Assembly: GCA_020052615.1 (NCBI GenBank)
Contig: JAGVOT010000021.1
Coordinates: 1 to 50,626 of the forward strand
From: Nitrospirota bacterium
Lineage (GTDB): Bacteria > Nitrospirota > UBA9217
DNA: 50,626 nt
Direction: 5' to 3'
Part shown: positions 8,371 through 16,254 of the stretch, in pieces
Layout: the number at the start of each line of letters is the position of its first letter
Numbering within the stretch: position 1 is the stretch's first letter
Translations under genes and position numbers: made by a program
The notes under the pieces: model-generated
What the model saw: only the letters and a program-made list of their open reading frames with translations
What the model was told of the DNA's origin: nothing
Databases searched by the model: none

Positions 8371-8515
8371 AGAGACACGGCGTCTCTCGCAGAGCACGCT
8401 GAGGACGCAGAGTAAATCCAAACCCCACCGGTCCCGGTGTTTAACCCAATTTTTTTAGCCTTCTCTGCGAGCTCTGCGCCTCGCTTAGAAGCGCCTACTT
8501 TTGGCCGCGAGAAAT
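8371..8515. repeat. hairpin repeat upstream of acpS
   Basis: Contains opposed arms TCTCGCAGAGCACGC (about 8386) and TTCTCTGCGAGCTCTGCG (about 8461), then the inverted 25-base block 8476-8500 shared perfectly with 7761-7785. It belongs to the CTCTGCG-arm variety also seen at 15089-15177. No gene in it. Confidence 0.75.
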
Positions 8516-8552
8516 CGTCTTTTCCTTTGAATAGAATTTGATCCTTCCTGCA

Positions 8553-9269
8553 TTAAGTCTTGATCAGTTCGATCATATCCCGCACCGCTCGCCCGATCCC
8601 CACGAGAGACGCCCGGGAAATGATGCTGTGGCCGATGTTCAATTCCTCGACCTCGCGGATCCGGACGATCGCCTTCACGTTGACGTAGTTGAGACCATGC
8701 CCGGCACCCACCCGGAGTCCCAGGCTTGCGGCAAGCTGCGCCGACTCCACGATCTTCCCGTACTCTTTATTTCGTTCCTGTTCGTTCTTTGCGTTCGCAT
8801 AGGCGCCCGTGTGGATCTCGACCCAGAGGGCCCCTGCTTTTTTCGCCGCGGAGATCTGCTGCTTGTCGGGATCGACGAAGAGGCTTGCGGGAATGCCGGC
8901 GTCCTGGATCGGTCCGACGAACTTCTTCACGGCCTCCACGCGGGCGAAGACCTCAAGCCCGCCCTCGGTGGTCAATTCCTCACGCTTTTCCGGGACCAGG
9001 GTCACGATGTCGGGCTTCACGTCAAGAGCGATGCGCTGCATCTCATCGGTGGCGGCCATCTCCAGGTTCAGCTTCGTCCTGACGACCTGACGGGCGAGGC
9101 GCAGGTCCCGGTCCTGAATATGCCTCCGGTCCTCCCGCAGATGGACGATGATCCCGTCGGCGCCGGCAAGTTCGGCAAGCACTGCAGCCGCGACCGGATC
9201 GGGCTCGTCACCCCTCCTCGCCTGACGGATCGTCGCGATGTGATCGATGTTCACAGACAGCCTGGGCAC
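8553..9269 (-). CDS. pdxJ: pyridoxine 5'-phosphate synthase
   Basis: Condenses 3-amino-2-oxopropyl phosphate with 1-deoxyxylulose 5-phosphate to pyridoxine 5'-phosphate, so the organism uses the DXP-dependent vitamin B6 route. 238 residues from the GTG at 9269: [15 protein letters not shown] at the N-terminus, [38 protein letters not shown], and [12 protein letters not shown] near the end. The GTG start is preferred to the ATG at 9287 because AGGAGG lies nine bases before it and gives the family's normal N-terminus and length. PLP from this pathway serves ArgD and HemL in the same window. Confidence 0.94.
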   Translation of the reverse strand: MPRLSVNIDHIATIRQARRGDEPDPVAAAVLAELAGADGIIVHLREDRRHIQDRDLRLARQVVRTKLNLEMAATDEMQRIALDVKPDIVTLVPEKREELTTEGGLEVFARVEAVKKFVGPIQDAGIPASLFVDPDKQQISAAKKAGALWVEIHTGAYANAKNEQERNKEYGKIVESAQLAASLGLRVGAGHGLNYVNVKAIVRIREVEELNIGHSIISRASLVGIGRAVRDMIELIKT

Positions 9270-9426
9270 CCTGACATTCCTCCTCATCGCCGCGGTAAAT
9301 TACTGAGGACCCGTCTCGGACGCGGGGTCTCAGACGGACAAATTCTATCATCTCTCCCCCGAAATATCCAGCAGTTTATGCGCACCCTGCCCGCTGTGCA
9401 GGCCATCTGCGCGGTTCTTTCCTCCC

Positions 9427-9455
9427 TTGACCCCGTCTCGGCTCTCTGGTATAGT
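9427..9455 (+). promoter_or_regulatory. sigma-70 type promoter
   Basis: TTGACC (9427-9432), a 17-base spacer and TATAGT (9450-9455). Predicted start near 9462, about 43 bases before the ATG at 9505 of the FlgT-N-like gene. Confidence 0.65.
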
Positions 9456-9504
9456 TCCCCTACCGCACAGTACTTACTTTTTTCGTTCCCTCAAGGAGGC
9501 CTCC

Positions 9505-10692
9505 ATGGTCCGCGTTAGCCGTTTCGCTCTTCGTATGCTTCCCCTGCTGCTGCTCGTTTCCCCGGTCTTTGCCCAGGAATCGAAGACCGTCACCTCCGAA
9601 GGCGTTGCCGTGGTCCAGGGCGCCAATATGGACATCGCCCGCGATGCGGCCATCTCTGACGCCCAGCAGAAGGCCGTTGAGCAGGCCATAGGCATCCTGA
9701 TCGATTCCCAGACGCAGGTCGAGAACTTCCAGGTCATCAGCGACAGCATCCTCTCCCAGACCAAGGGTTACATCAAACGCTACAACGTCGTCAGGGAGGC
9801 CCAGGAAGACAACCTCCTGCGCGTAACCATCACCGCCGAGGTCGCACTCGGGAAGTTGGGTGACGACCTCTCCGCCATAGGCATCCTCATGGGCCAGATG
9901 CACAAGCCGCGCACCATGATCCTGGTGGCCGAGCAGAACATCGGCCAGGAATGGGTCGCCTGGTGGTGGTACGGTTCCGGGCACGTGCACGCCCAGCAGA
10001 CCGACATGGCCATCATCGACAATACCCTTATGGACAAGTTCAACGAAAAAGGGTTCGAAATGATCGATCATCAGGCGGCCGCCCAGGATATCAAGGTCAC
10101 GCAGGCATACAGCGTTCAGGACCTCTCTGTCCAGCAGGCACGGACACTGGGCAATCAGGCCCATGCCGAGGTCGTCATCACCGGCAAGGGACTGGCGAAA
10201 TTGTACGGGAACGTGGGCGGTGGACTCAAGTCGGTGCAGGCCGACCTGTCGCTCCGGGCAGTCCGCACCGACACAGGCCAGGTCCTCGCAACGGCCATGA
10301 CCCACGCAGCCGCGGTACATATCAGCGAGACCGCCGCAGGGAACGACGCGCTCAAGAAGGCGGCCACGGAAGCGGCAGAGCAGCTGACCACGAAGATCCT
10401 GGCGCAGTATTCCAAGGAAGTGGGCGGCACGCGTTCCGTCAACATCACCGTCAATGGCCTGAACAAGACCCAGTTCGTCAAGTTCAAAGACGTGCTCCGG
10501 AACCAGGTGCGGGGCATCAAGGGCCTGAACGAACGGAGCTTCACAAACGGCGTCGCCAAGATGTCGGTGGACTCCAAGAACAGCGCCCAGATCATCTCCG
10601 ACGAACTGTCGCTCAAGGACTTCGGGACGTTCAGTGTCGAGGTCGTCAGCTCAACGGCAAACCAGCTTGAGCTCAGGGTCGTACCGAAGTAA
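9505..10692 (+). CDS. secreted protein with FlgT-N/LPP20-like domain
   Basis: 395 residues. Signal peptide MVRVSRFALRMLPLLLLVSPVFA, cleavage before QES. The region about 24-120 (VTSEGVAVVQG ... RDAAISDAQQKAVEQAIG ... LLRVTITAEV) resembles the N-terminal domain of flagellar protein FlgT and of many DUF4384 proteins, including the one at 25546-26406 here. The middle (about 135-290) looks like a TolB/CsgG-type curved fold with VVITGKGLAKLYG; the last 70 residues are a further small domain. The start is fixed by AAGGAGG at 9493-9499. A promoter and a terminator make it a single-gene unit. Role unknown; envelope or flagellar assembly is possible. No flagellar gene is nearby. Confidence 0.8.
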   Translation: MVRVSRFALRMLPLLLLVSPVFAQESKTVTSEGVAVVQGANMDIARDAAISDAQQKAVEQAIGILIDSQTQVENFQVISDSILSQTKGYIKRYNVVREAQEDNLLRVTITAEVALGKLGDDLSAIGILMGQMHKPRTMILVAEQNIGQEWVAWWWYGSGHVHAQQTDMAIIDNTLMDKFNEKGFEMIDHQAAAQDIKVTQAYSVQDLSVQQARTLGNQAHAEVVITGKGLAKLYGNVGGGLKSVQADLSLRAVRTDTGQVLATAMTHAAAVHISETAAGNDALKKAATEAAEQLTTKILAQYSKEVGGTRSVNITVNGLNKTQFVKFKDVLRNQVRGIKGLNERSFTNGVAKMSVDSKNSAQIISDELSLKDFGTFSVEVVSSTANQLELRVVPK

Positions 10693-10720
10693 CGCTGCAT
10701 ACACGATCCACAAAACACGA

Positions 10721-10753
10721 AAGCCTGTCAGAGCGTCCTGACAGGCTTTTTTA
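10721..10753 (+). terminator. intrinsic terminator
   Basis: AGCCTGTCAG / CTGACAGGCT, ten-base stem with a six-base loop, followed by a run of T. It ends the FlgT-N-like gene. An almost identical hairpin is duplicated at 11529-11562. Confidence 0.9.
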
Positions 10754-11065
10754 TTACATCAATAAGTAGGGAAGAGCGTATAAGGATGCAAAATACGATT
10801 TGAAATGTGCGTACCGTCAGGTATACACAGCGTGATATGCTTTGATTAACCTTTGCTGTTGCGCGATTTAGCACATATAACTGGTCTTTTCACCAGGTCC
10901 GTTGATCTTGAATCGATCAATTGCCGCGTAAGCGCTTAATTTATATACAATAACATAATAGGCATACTAATTGCTTTATTCTATAGCAGCGTTCCAATGC
11001 CGTTACCTTATTCATTGCATCAGACTTGCCGGTATGTGCGCACGAAGGGGCAAACCTCAATTACC
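10754..11065. other. AT-rich gap with possible regulatory dyads
   Basis: 312 bases without a gene, more AT-rich than the surroundings. It holds an inverted repeat TTGATC-N7-GATCAA (10902-10920) and a candidate promoter TTGCCG (10921-10926), 17-base spacer, TATACA (10944-10949), leaving a leader of about 110 bases before the triheme cytochrome gene. Confidence 0.45.
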
Positions 11066-11404
11066 ATGAACTACTCTCTGATCCTGATCATGATTAGCAT
11101 GATCCTTGGCTTGCATGCCGGAAATGCATCTTCGAAGGGATGCGAGGACAACATCGTGTTCGAGGGAGGGGGCGCGGGACAGGTGGTTTTTAATGCTGCC
11201 GTTCATACCTCCAGGGGTTATACTTGTTCTTACTGCCATGAGGGACGCGGCTTTTCATTTGCGCTCTTCGATATGAAAAAGGGTTCCGACACGATCACCA
11301 TGAGAAAGATGGCGTTAGGGTCGTCCTGCGGTTATTGTCATGACGGGAAGAAAGCTTTTTCCACGACAGACAACCTCGGCTGTTCAAAATGCCATCGTAA
11401 ATAA
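11066..11404 (+). CDS. periplasmic triheme cytochrome c7-type protein
   Basis: 112 residues with signal peptide MNYSLILIMISMILGLHAGNA. Three haem sites: CSYCH, CGYCH and CSKCH. Spacing and the block FDMKKGSDTITMRKM match the triheme protein at 34051-34359 (FAMKKGGAAITMKDI), so both belong to the small c7-like triheme family that shuttles electrons in the periplasm. The ATG at 11066 is chosen because it starts the signal peptide; no strong SD is present and the frame is open upstream to 10997. The stop lies four bases before the duplicated tail of the preceding gene, suggesting this gene arrived with a rearrangement. Confidence 0.88.
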   Translation: MNYSLILIMISMILGLHAGNASSKGCEDNIVFEGGGAGQVVFNAAVHTSRGYTCSYCHEGRGFSFALFDMKKGSDTITMRKMALGSSCGYCHDGKKAFSTTDNLGCSKCHRK

Positions 11405-11407
11405 GAT

Positions 11408-11497
11408 ACTGTCGCTCAAGGACTTCGGGGGATGTTCGGCGTCGAAGTTGTCAGCCCAACGGCCAACCAGCATGAGCTCAGGGTCGAGCCGAAGTAA
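11408..11497 (+). pseudogene. remnant of a second FlgT-N-like gene (3' end only)
   Basis: The sequence from 11408 repeats 10605-10692, the last 29 codons of the FlgT-N-like gene. One extra base after the codons for SLKDFG shifts the frame, after which FGVEVVSPTANQHELRVEPK and a TAA follow in frame, against FSVEVVSSTANQLELRVVPK in the intact gene. Many differences are synonymous third-position changes, so the copy was probably once a selected paralogue that later lost its 5' part. Not translated as it stands. Confidence 0.85.
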
Positions 11498-11528
11498 CGA
11501 ACGACTGAAAGGGTTACGAAAAACACGA

Positions 11529-11562
11529 ACGCCTGTCAGCATTGTCTGACAGGCGTTTTTTC
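11529..11562 (+). terminator. intrinsic terminator, duplicated copy
   Basis: CGCCTGTCAG / CTGACAGGCG stem with T6 tail. It is the duplicate of the terminator at 10721-10753 and now probably serves the triheme cytochrome gene. Confidence 0.88.
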
Positions 11563-11647
11563 TTCGCCGAGATATGCGTTTTCAAAAGCGTATTGGGAGA
11601 TGGCGACTGCTGGATTCGGACTGAACAAATGACGATTCCCGTTCCTT

Positions 11648-11959
11648 TTATCGAAGAATAAAATAGACCAGCCCAAGGAAAAGGACCGTTGAGATCAATA
11701 ACGATATTTTCAACCTGGCGTTGAGCACTTGAATGCTCTGCACCAATATTTCCTGACGTTCGGCCATGTTCTTTATCAATTCCGCCTGGTCTTTTTCGTT
11801 CTGTTCAAGCCGGGCAATTCGTGATTCCATGGTATCAGCAGGATCGACCCTGACCGATCTGTTCCTTGAAAGCAGACCGGAGGCCTTGTCAATAATGACC
11901 GGGCCGTATTTCAGGATATCCTTCCAGGGAATTTTGGCGAGGACACTGATGATATTCAA
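11648..11959 (-). CDS. small coiled-coil protein with C-terminal membrane anchor
   Basis: 103 residues, family not recognised. An amphipathic start (IISVLAKIPWKDILKYGP), a heptad-rich stretch at about 45-80 (MESRIARLEQNEKDQAELIKNMAERQEIL) and one C-terminal helix (LLISTVLFLGLVYFIL) with a short basic tail. The TTG at 11959 is preferred because GGAGG lies eight bases upstream; a GTG at 11968 would put that SD directly against the start. Lone gene, or second in a unit with the DUF4442 gene 75 bases upstream. Function unknown. Confidence 0.7.
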   Translation of the reverse strand: MNIISVLAKIPWKDILKYGPVIIDKASGLLSRNRSVRVDPADTMESRIARLEQNEKDQAELIKNMAERQEILVQSIQVLNARLKISLLISTVLFLGLVYFILR

Positions 11960-12033
11960 TGCGGCCACCTCCGAATGTCTGTGTGCTCGTTTGCGGCTTC
12001 GGATGCCGATCGGCAGAGATCGTGCATCGCATC

Positions 12034-12498
12034 CTATCCGCTTTTCTCCTTCTTCCGTATATAAACGACTTTTTCGATAGACGCATGCACCGTTCCCTGT
12101 TCGTCTGTCAGGTCCACATGATAGGTCCGGTCCACATGCCGGGCGTGCTCCAGCTCTCCTTTGATCAGGTCAAGCTCATTTCCGTCCAGCAGGAACCGCG
12201 CGAAGAGGGCGGTCCTGCCCGGTTTCTTGAAGTTGATGCAGGCCGACTTGTCCCATACGACATAGTCCTTGCCCAGGTTCATGATCAGCATGAGCATGTA
12301 CACCGGGTCGACCGCAGCGTACATGCTGCCGCCGAAGATGGTCCCGACGTAGTTCCTCGTCTGCCAGGAGAGCGGCAGCCTGATGCGGACCTCGCGGAAA
12401 TCTCCCGCCACGTAAGTGATGCGCGCGCCGGTGGAGCAGTAGGCGGGAAAGAGGTTGAAGCCCCAGCGCAGCAGCCTTGTTTTTAGGGACTCAGGCAT
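12034..12498 (-). CDS. DUF4442 hotdog-fold protein
   Basis: 154 residues from the ATG at 12498, chosen for a GGGAG site nine bases upstream and because homologues start MPES.KTRL.RW.FNL; an ATG at 12519 would add seven residues. The family is a PaaI/YiiD-like hotdog fold (TRNYVGTIFGGSMYAAVDPVYMLMLI is its signature) related to acyl-CoA thioesterases, but its substrate is not established. It sits between an unknown membrane protein and the CheW-LysM fusion, with no pathway partner nearby. Confidence 0.88.
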   Translation of the reverse strand: MPESLKTRLLRWGFNLFPAYCSTGARITYVAGDFREVRIRLPLSWQTRNYVGTIFGGSMYAAVDPVYMLMLIMNLGKDYVVWDKSACINFKKPGRTALFARFLLDGNELDLIKGELEHARHVDRTYHVDLTDEQGTVHASIEKVVYIRKKEKSG

Positions 12499-12594
12499 GG
12501 AATGCCACTCCCGGAACATTCATGATTTACCATGGCAAGCCGGAGCAAAGGCCTCTCTCGCAGGGAACGCGGAGGACTAATCTGACGATCGGGA

Positions 12595-15042
12595 TCAGTG
12601 CTTCTCCCGAACGAGCTTGATCCTCTGGCCGGGGAAGATAAGATCGGGCGTGGCAATGCTGTTGTCCCTGGCGACGCGGGGATAGTTGAACGGATTGCCG
12701 GTAAATCGTTTTGCAATGTCCCACAGGGTATCGCCCTTCACCACGGTATAGATGTTCTGTTCCGGTACGGCCATCTCCGGCGGCACGGTCAGATAGAGCG
12801 GAGGCGGCATCGCTGGCTCCGGTATTATCTTTTGGTCAGCCGTTGGAGCTTCCTTTTTTTCCGTGACCTGCGGTGGCGACAATTTCTGAACTACAGCCGG
12901 CGAGTCCTTTTTAACTGCAGGCTCAACGGGTTGTTGTACCTGCGAGTTCATGAAGTAAATGATGAGGATCAGGGCCGCTGCCAGCACGGCCGCGATAGTC
13001 AGGCGGTTACTTCGCTTTCGTTCAACAAGTTGCTGGTCCTGTTCGCGTCGCTGTTTCTCGACGATCGGAGCTTCCGGCTTTGGCAATTCTGTGACCTTGG
13101 TCTGTTCCGCGGCCAGCCGTTCTGCTTCCACTTTCTGTCGCTTCTGAGCTTCTTCGGCAGCCGTTCTCCGCGCAGTTTCCCGCTCCTGCTCCCGGGCTTC
13201 TTCTTCAGCGCGGGCGGCAGCTTCTGCCTCCGCCTGTATCCTTATTTTCTCTTCGGCCTTGCGCTGTTCATCAAGGGCCTTCTGCTTCGCTTCTGTTTCT
13301 GACTGAAGACGCGCCTGTTCAGCGGCCCGCAGGCGTGCTTCATCTTCCCTCCGGCGTTGTTCAGCCTCTTCCCGCCGACTGGCATCTTCCTTGGCCTTCA
13401 TTGCTTCCTGGTATCTCCGATCTTCTTCCGCCAAACGTGTCTGTTCTTCCAGCACGCCCGCGTCTTCAGTGCTCTCCGCCTGGACAACCGGCTGAGGCTC
13501 GGCCGAAGACGTGCCGACGACAGCAGGTACCGGCTCCGGGACCGCAATGCGTTCCGGTGCTGCCGATCCCGGGAGAGCGACGGGAGACGGTCCCGCCTCA
13601 ACGGAGATGTCCTTTGCGGCAGGGACTTCCCTCTCGGGAGACAGGCTGGTCACGAGTTCGCGGACGGACGGATTCTCAAAGTGAACAGCCAGGGACTGCA
13701 CGTTCATGATCAGCCGGACCATGCCCGCATCGAGATAGCAGCCGTACAGCACCTGATGGGGCAGCGCCAGGGGAAGCTGCTTCTGGTCCTCGCGTGAAAG
13801 CCTGCGGTCTCCCTTGACCGCTTCAGAGACGACGAGGCATTGGAAGTCCCCGTTGGCGATGCGGAGCATTCTCCATTTCCGGTTCACTGCCGACCGCCTG
13901 CCGAAGACCGCGGCAAGGTCCAGGACCGGCAGCAGTTCTCCCTTCAGGTCGGCGACCCCAATGACGATCTCCGGAGTATGAGGGATACGGCTGATGGGGA
14001 GCAGCGCATGGACCTCTTTGACCTCTTCCTTCGGGACCGCGTGATTTGTGCCCAGAAGCGAGAATTCGACGACATCCACCTCGCTCGTTCGGAAGCGGCT
14101 GGAAAATCCTGAAGCGGGAGAGAACGAACGCTGGGGATCCTGTTCATTCTCCCCTGGACGTTCCGATATGATCCTTCCCGCTTCAATGAGCGGATAGACC
14201 GTCCCGCTGCTCACCGCAGCTGACGGCATCCATGCCTGCCGGGCCAGGGCGGGCAGATCGGATATCCGGAGGTCCTGCTGCTCGATGATGCCCAGGTCCT
14301 CGTCAACCAGGAGGCCATGCCGTCCCCCGTCGACACCGGCGATCAACATCCCGCTCTGTCCCGGGCGCGCTTTGATATCAAGGCGGTCGTCAAGACGCAC
14401 CAGGGGAAGGATGGCATCCTTGTACACAGTGATCCCGGCAAGCCAGTCGTTCTTTTCAGGAAGCCGGGTGATCACTTCCCCGGAGATCGCCTGAAAGACC
14501 GTACCCGCAGCCCTGACGCAAAACCGCTCGTTACCCAGGGAGAACGCCCGGACCGGGAAGGCAGGATCGGGATCGAGATGGGAAGTCACGGCAAAGACGC
14601 CTGCCGCCTTCGGAAGGTCAAGGTTGCCCTGTTTTAACCGTTTATGGAGCACCCGGATATTGATGATCGGGACCACCCCATCCTCGATGACGACGCAGGT
14701 GTCGATCACCTCCGTTCGCACCGCGTCCGGCACGGCACGGATCTGATCTTCAGGCTGTTCTACCCTGTTGACCGCGCCCTCCACGGCAAAGCCGGCGATC
14801 TTTTCCCCCGCGTCGACGATCAGGAACGTTCCGTTCCCCCCGTCCTTCATCGCCGGAGACCCGAGACATGCTGCAAGGTCGGCAATGACGGCACTGCGGT
14901 CATCAAGGACGGCTATCCCCGCGATCGCGGGCGGGCTGAGCGGAAGCCGATGGAGCGGCAGGGCTCCCCGGACGGAAACGAGAGAGTCCTCCCAGAGACC
15001 GTAGCGGGCATCAGCGAAGTTGATCAGCAGAAGATTTTTCAT
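12595..15042 (-). CDS. triple CheW-like, coiled-coil, membrane-anchored LysM protein
   Basis: 815 residues. Three CheW-like beta-barrel regions are visible, about 1-150 (LINFADARYGLWEDSL ... PIINIRVLHKRL), 160-310 (VRAFSLGNERFCV ... ILPLVRLDDRL) and 325-475 (VVEFSLLGTNHAVP ... LLPVLDLAAVFG). A Pro/Ala linker precedes about 130 residues of Glu/Ala/Arg-rich coiled coil (545-670). One membrane helix (LTIAAVLAAALILIIYFM, about 681-698) is followed by a LysM domain (YTVVKGDTLWDIAKRF ... PDLIFPGQRIKLV, about 767-812). The likely topology puts the CheW part in the cytoplasm and LysM in the periplasm on peptidoglycan. CheW proteins normally bridge CheA and receptors; no che gene is nearby. The combination is unusual; see findings. 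Confidence 0.85.
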   Translation of the reverse strand: MKNLLLINFADARYGLWEDSLVSVRGALPLHRLPLSPPAIAGIAVLDDRSAVIADLAACLGSPAMKDGGNGTFLIVDAGEKIAGFAVEGAVNRVEQPEDQIRAVPDAVRTEVIDTCVVIEDGVVPIINIRVLHKRLKQGNLDLPKAAGVFAVTSHLDPDPAFPVRAFSLGNERFCVRAAGTVFQAISGEVITRLPEKNDWLAGITVYKDAILPLVRLDDRLDIKARPGQSGMLIAGVDGGRHGLLVDEDLGIIEQQDLRISDLPALARQAWMPSAAVSSGTVYPLIEAGRIISERPGENEQDPQRSFSPASGFSSRFRTSEVDVVEFSLLGTNHAVPKEEVKEVHALLPISRIPHTPEIVIGVADLKGELLPVLDLAAVFGRRSAVNRKWRMLRIANGDFQCLVVSEAVKGDRRLSREDQKQLPLALPHQVLYGCYLDAGMVRLIMNVQSLAVHFENPSVRELVTSLSPEREVPAAKDISVEAGPSPVALPGSAAPERIAVPEPVPAVVGTSSAEPQPVVQAESTEDAGVLEEQTRLAEEDRRYQEAMKAKEDASRREEAEQRRREDEARLRAAEQARLQSETEAKQKALDEQRKAEEKIRIQAEAEAAARAEEEAREQERETARRTAAEEAQKRQKVEAERLAAEQTKVTELPKPEAPIVEKQRREQDQQLVERKRSNRLTIAAVLAAALILIIYFMNSQVQQPVEPAVKKDSPAVVQKLSPPQVTEKKEAPTADQKIIPEPAMPPPLYLTVPPEMAVPEQNIYTVVKGDTLWDIAKRFTGNPFNYPRVARDNSIATPDLIFPGQRIKLVREKH

Positions 15043-15088
15043 GGTCAGCCGGATAAGATCAGACCCTTCTCAAAACGGAAACAATTGC

Positions 15089-15177
15089 TCGCAGAGACGC
15101 AGAGTTCGCAGAGAAAGCTAATGGAACCAGCACGAAGACGTTCTGTTCTACTCTGCGTTCTCCGCGTGCTCTTTGAG
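15089..15177. repeat. CTCTGCG-arm hairpin repeat
   Basis: Opposed arms GCTCGCAGAGACGCAGAG (about 15088) and CTCTGCGTTCTCCGCG (about 15151) form a long imperfect hairpin in the gap between folD and the CheW-LysM gene. Same variety as 8371-8515; a half copy is visible at 12553-12575. No gene in the 195-base gap. Confidence 0.7.
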
Positions 15178-15237
15178 AGATGCCCTTGTGGTTCTGGTTT
15201 TTTCTCGCTGTATTCCTTATGCATGATGGGAATGGAG

Positions 15238-16137
15238 TTATTCCATCCCCACCATGCGCTTCGCCGAGATGACGGTGTTCTTGAGCACGATGGCGATGGT
15301 CACCGGCCCCACGCCTCCCGGCACCGGCGTGATGAACGATGCCTTTTTCGCCGCCCCGTCGAAGTCCACGTCGCCCACGGTGTGACCGTTCGGAAGAACG
15401 TTGATGCCGATGTCAACCACCACGGCCCCCTCCTTCACCATGTCGCCGGTAATGAGGCCGGTCCTGCCGGTCGCCGTGCAGAGAATATCGGCCTGCCGCG
15501 TCTCGGCGCCAAGGTCCTTCGTCTCGCGGTGGCAGACCGTGACCGTTGCCTCCTTGACGAGCAGCATCATGGCGAGCGGCTTTCCCACGGCAAGGCTCTT
15601 GCCCACGACCACGGCCTTCTTCCCTTTCGGGTCGATGCCGTAGCGCTCCAGGAGCCGCATGACCCCATAAGGCGTGCAGGGCAGAAACGTCGACTTGGCC
15701 GAGAGCGTGAATCCCGGCTCGAAGAGCTGGGTCGTGGATTCGTCCGCCGAGAGACGGCCCACGGAGATCGATCCCTGGCCGTCCACATCCTTTTCCGGAG
15801 CGATCGCGTTCATGACCTTGCGCGTATCGATGTGGCGCGGCAGCGGCAGGAAGATGAGGATGCCGTTGATCCGCTCGTCGCTGTTCAGGTTCTTCACGAG
15901 GTTCAGGAGCTCGTTCAGCGATACGGACGCCGGCAGAGTGTGGTTGTAGACGTCGACGCCCGCGCGGACCGCGCCATTCTGGGTCGCCTGGTAATAGAGG
16001 TACGATGATTTGTCGTCGCCGGTGAGGACCAGGGCAAGCCCCGCCCTGATGCCGTGCTTCGCGAGGCGGCCCGTCTCCTCCTTCACCGCTCCGATGATCT
16101 TCGCCGCCAGCTCCGTTCCCTTCATCAACGTGGCCAT
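15238..16137 (-). CDS. folD: FolD-type methylene-THF dehydrogenase, atypical active site
   Basis: 299 residues, full length. The fold is clear: PCTPYGVMRLLERYGID, VVVGKSLAVGKPLAMML (NADP-binding loop), VVVDIGINVLPNG, ASFITPVPGGVGPVTIAIV and KDVDG. In ordinary bifunctional FolD the motif YVxxK supplies a catalytic Lys and VQLPLP a Gln; here they read YLYYQ and LIFLPLP, so Lys is Gln and Gln is Phe. The Lys is known to be needed for cyclohydrolase activity, so this enzyme may be a dehydrogenase only, or a divergent paralogue. Start ATG 16137 has GGAGGGG upstream; a longer frame reading into argD is shadow. A promoter lies at 16169-16197. Confidence 0.9.
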   Translation of the reverse strand: MATLMKGTELAAKIIGAVKEETGRLAKHGIRAGLALVLTGDDKSSYLYYQATQNGAVRAGVDVYNHTLPASVSLNELLNLVKNLNSDERINGILIFLPLPRHIDTRKVMNAIAPEKDVDGQGSISVGRLSADESTTQLFEPGFTLSAKSTFLPCTPYGVMRLLERYGIDPKGKKAVVVGKSLAVGKPLAMMLLVKEATVTVCHRETKDLGAETRQADILCTATGRTGLITGDMVKEGAVVVDIGINVLPNGHTVGDVDFDGAAKKASFITPVPGGVGPVTIAIVLKNTVISAKRMVGME

Positions 16138-16168
16138 ATCCCCTCCGTGCCGATGGATTCGCACACCA

Positions 16169-16197
16169 ACTATAGCATGAGAGCGGCCCGGATACAA
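16169..16197 (-). promoter_or_regulatory. folD promoter
   Basis: On the minus strand TTGTAT (16197-16192), a 17-base spacer and TATAGT (16174-16169), about 25 bases before the folD SD. Confidence 0.6.
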
Positions 16198-16216
16198 CGA
16201 GGAAGCCAATTTCCAT

Positions 16217-16245
16217 TTGATTTTCCCGATGTCTTGTGCTAATTT
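16217..16245 (+). promoter_or_regulatory. argD promoter, near-leaderless
   Basis: TTGATT (16217-16222), 17-base spacer, TAATTT (16240-16245). The predicted transcript start is only a few bases before the argD ATG at 16255, and no SD is present, so the mRNA may be leaderless. Confidence 0.5.
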
Positions 16246-16254
16246 TAACGCTCG

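Noticed and set aside
10754-11065. Riboswitch upstream of the triheme cytochrome gene
   Set aside because: Cytochrome leaders in Geobacter can carry GEMM riboswitches, but no GGGACGxAAAG or CAAACC block is present here.
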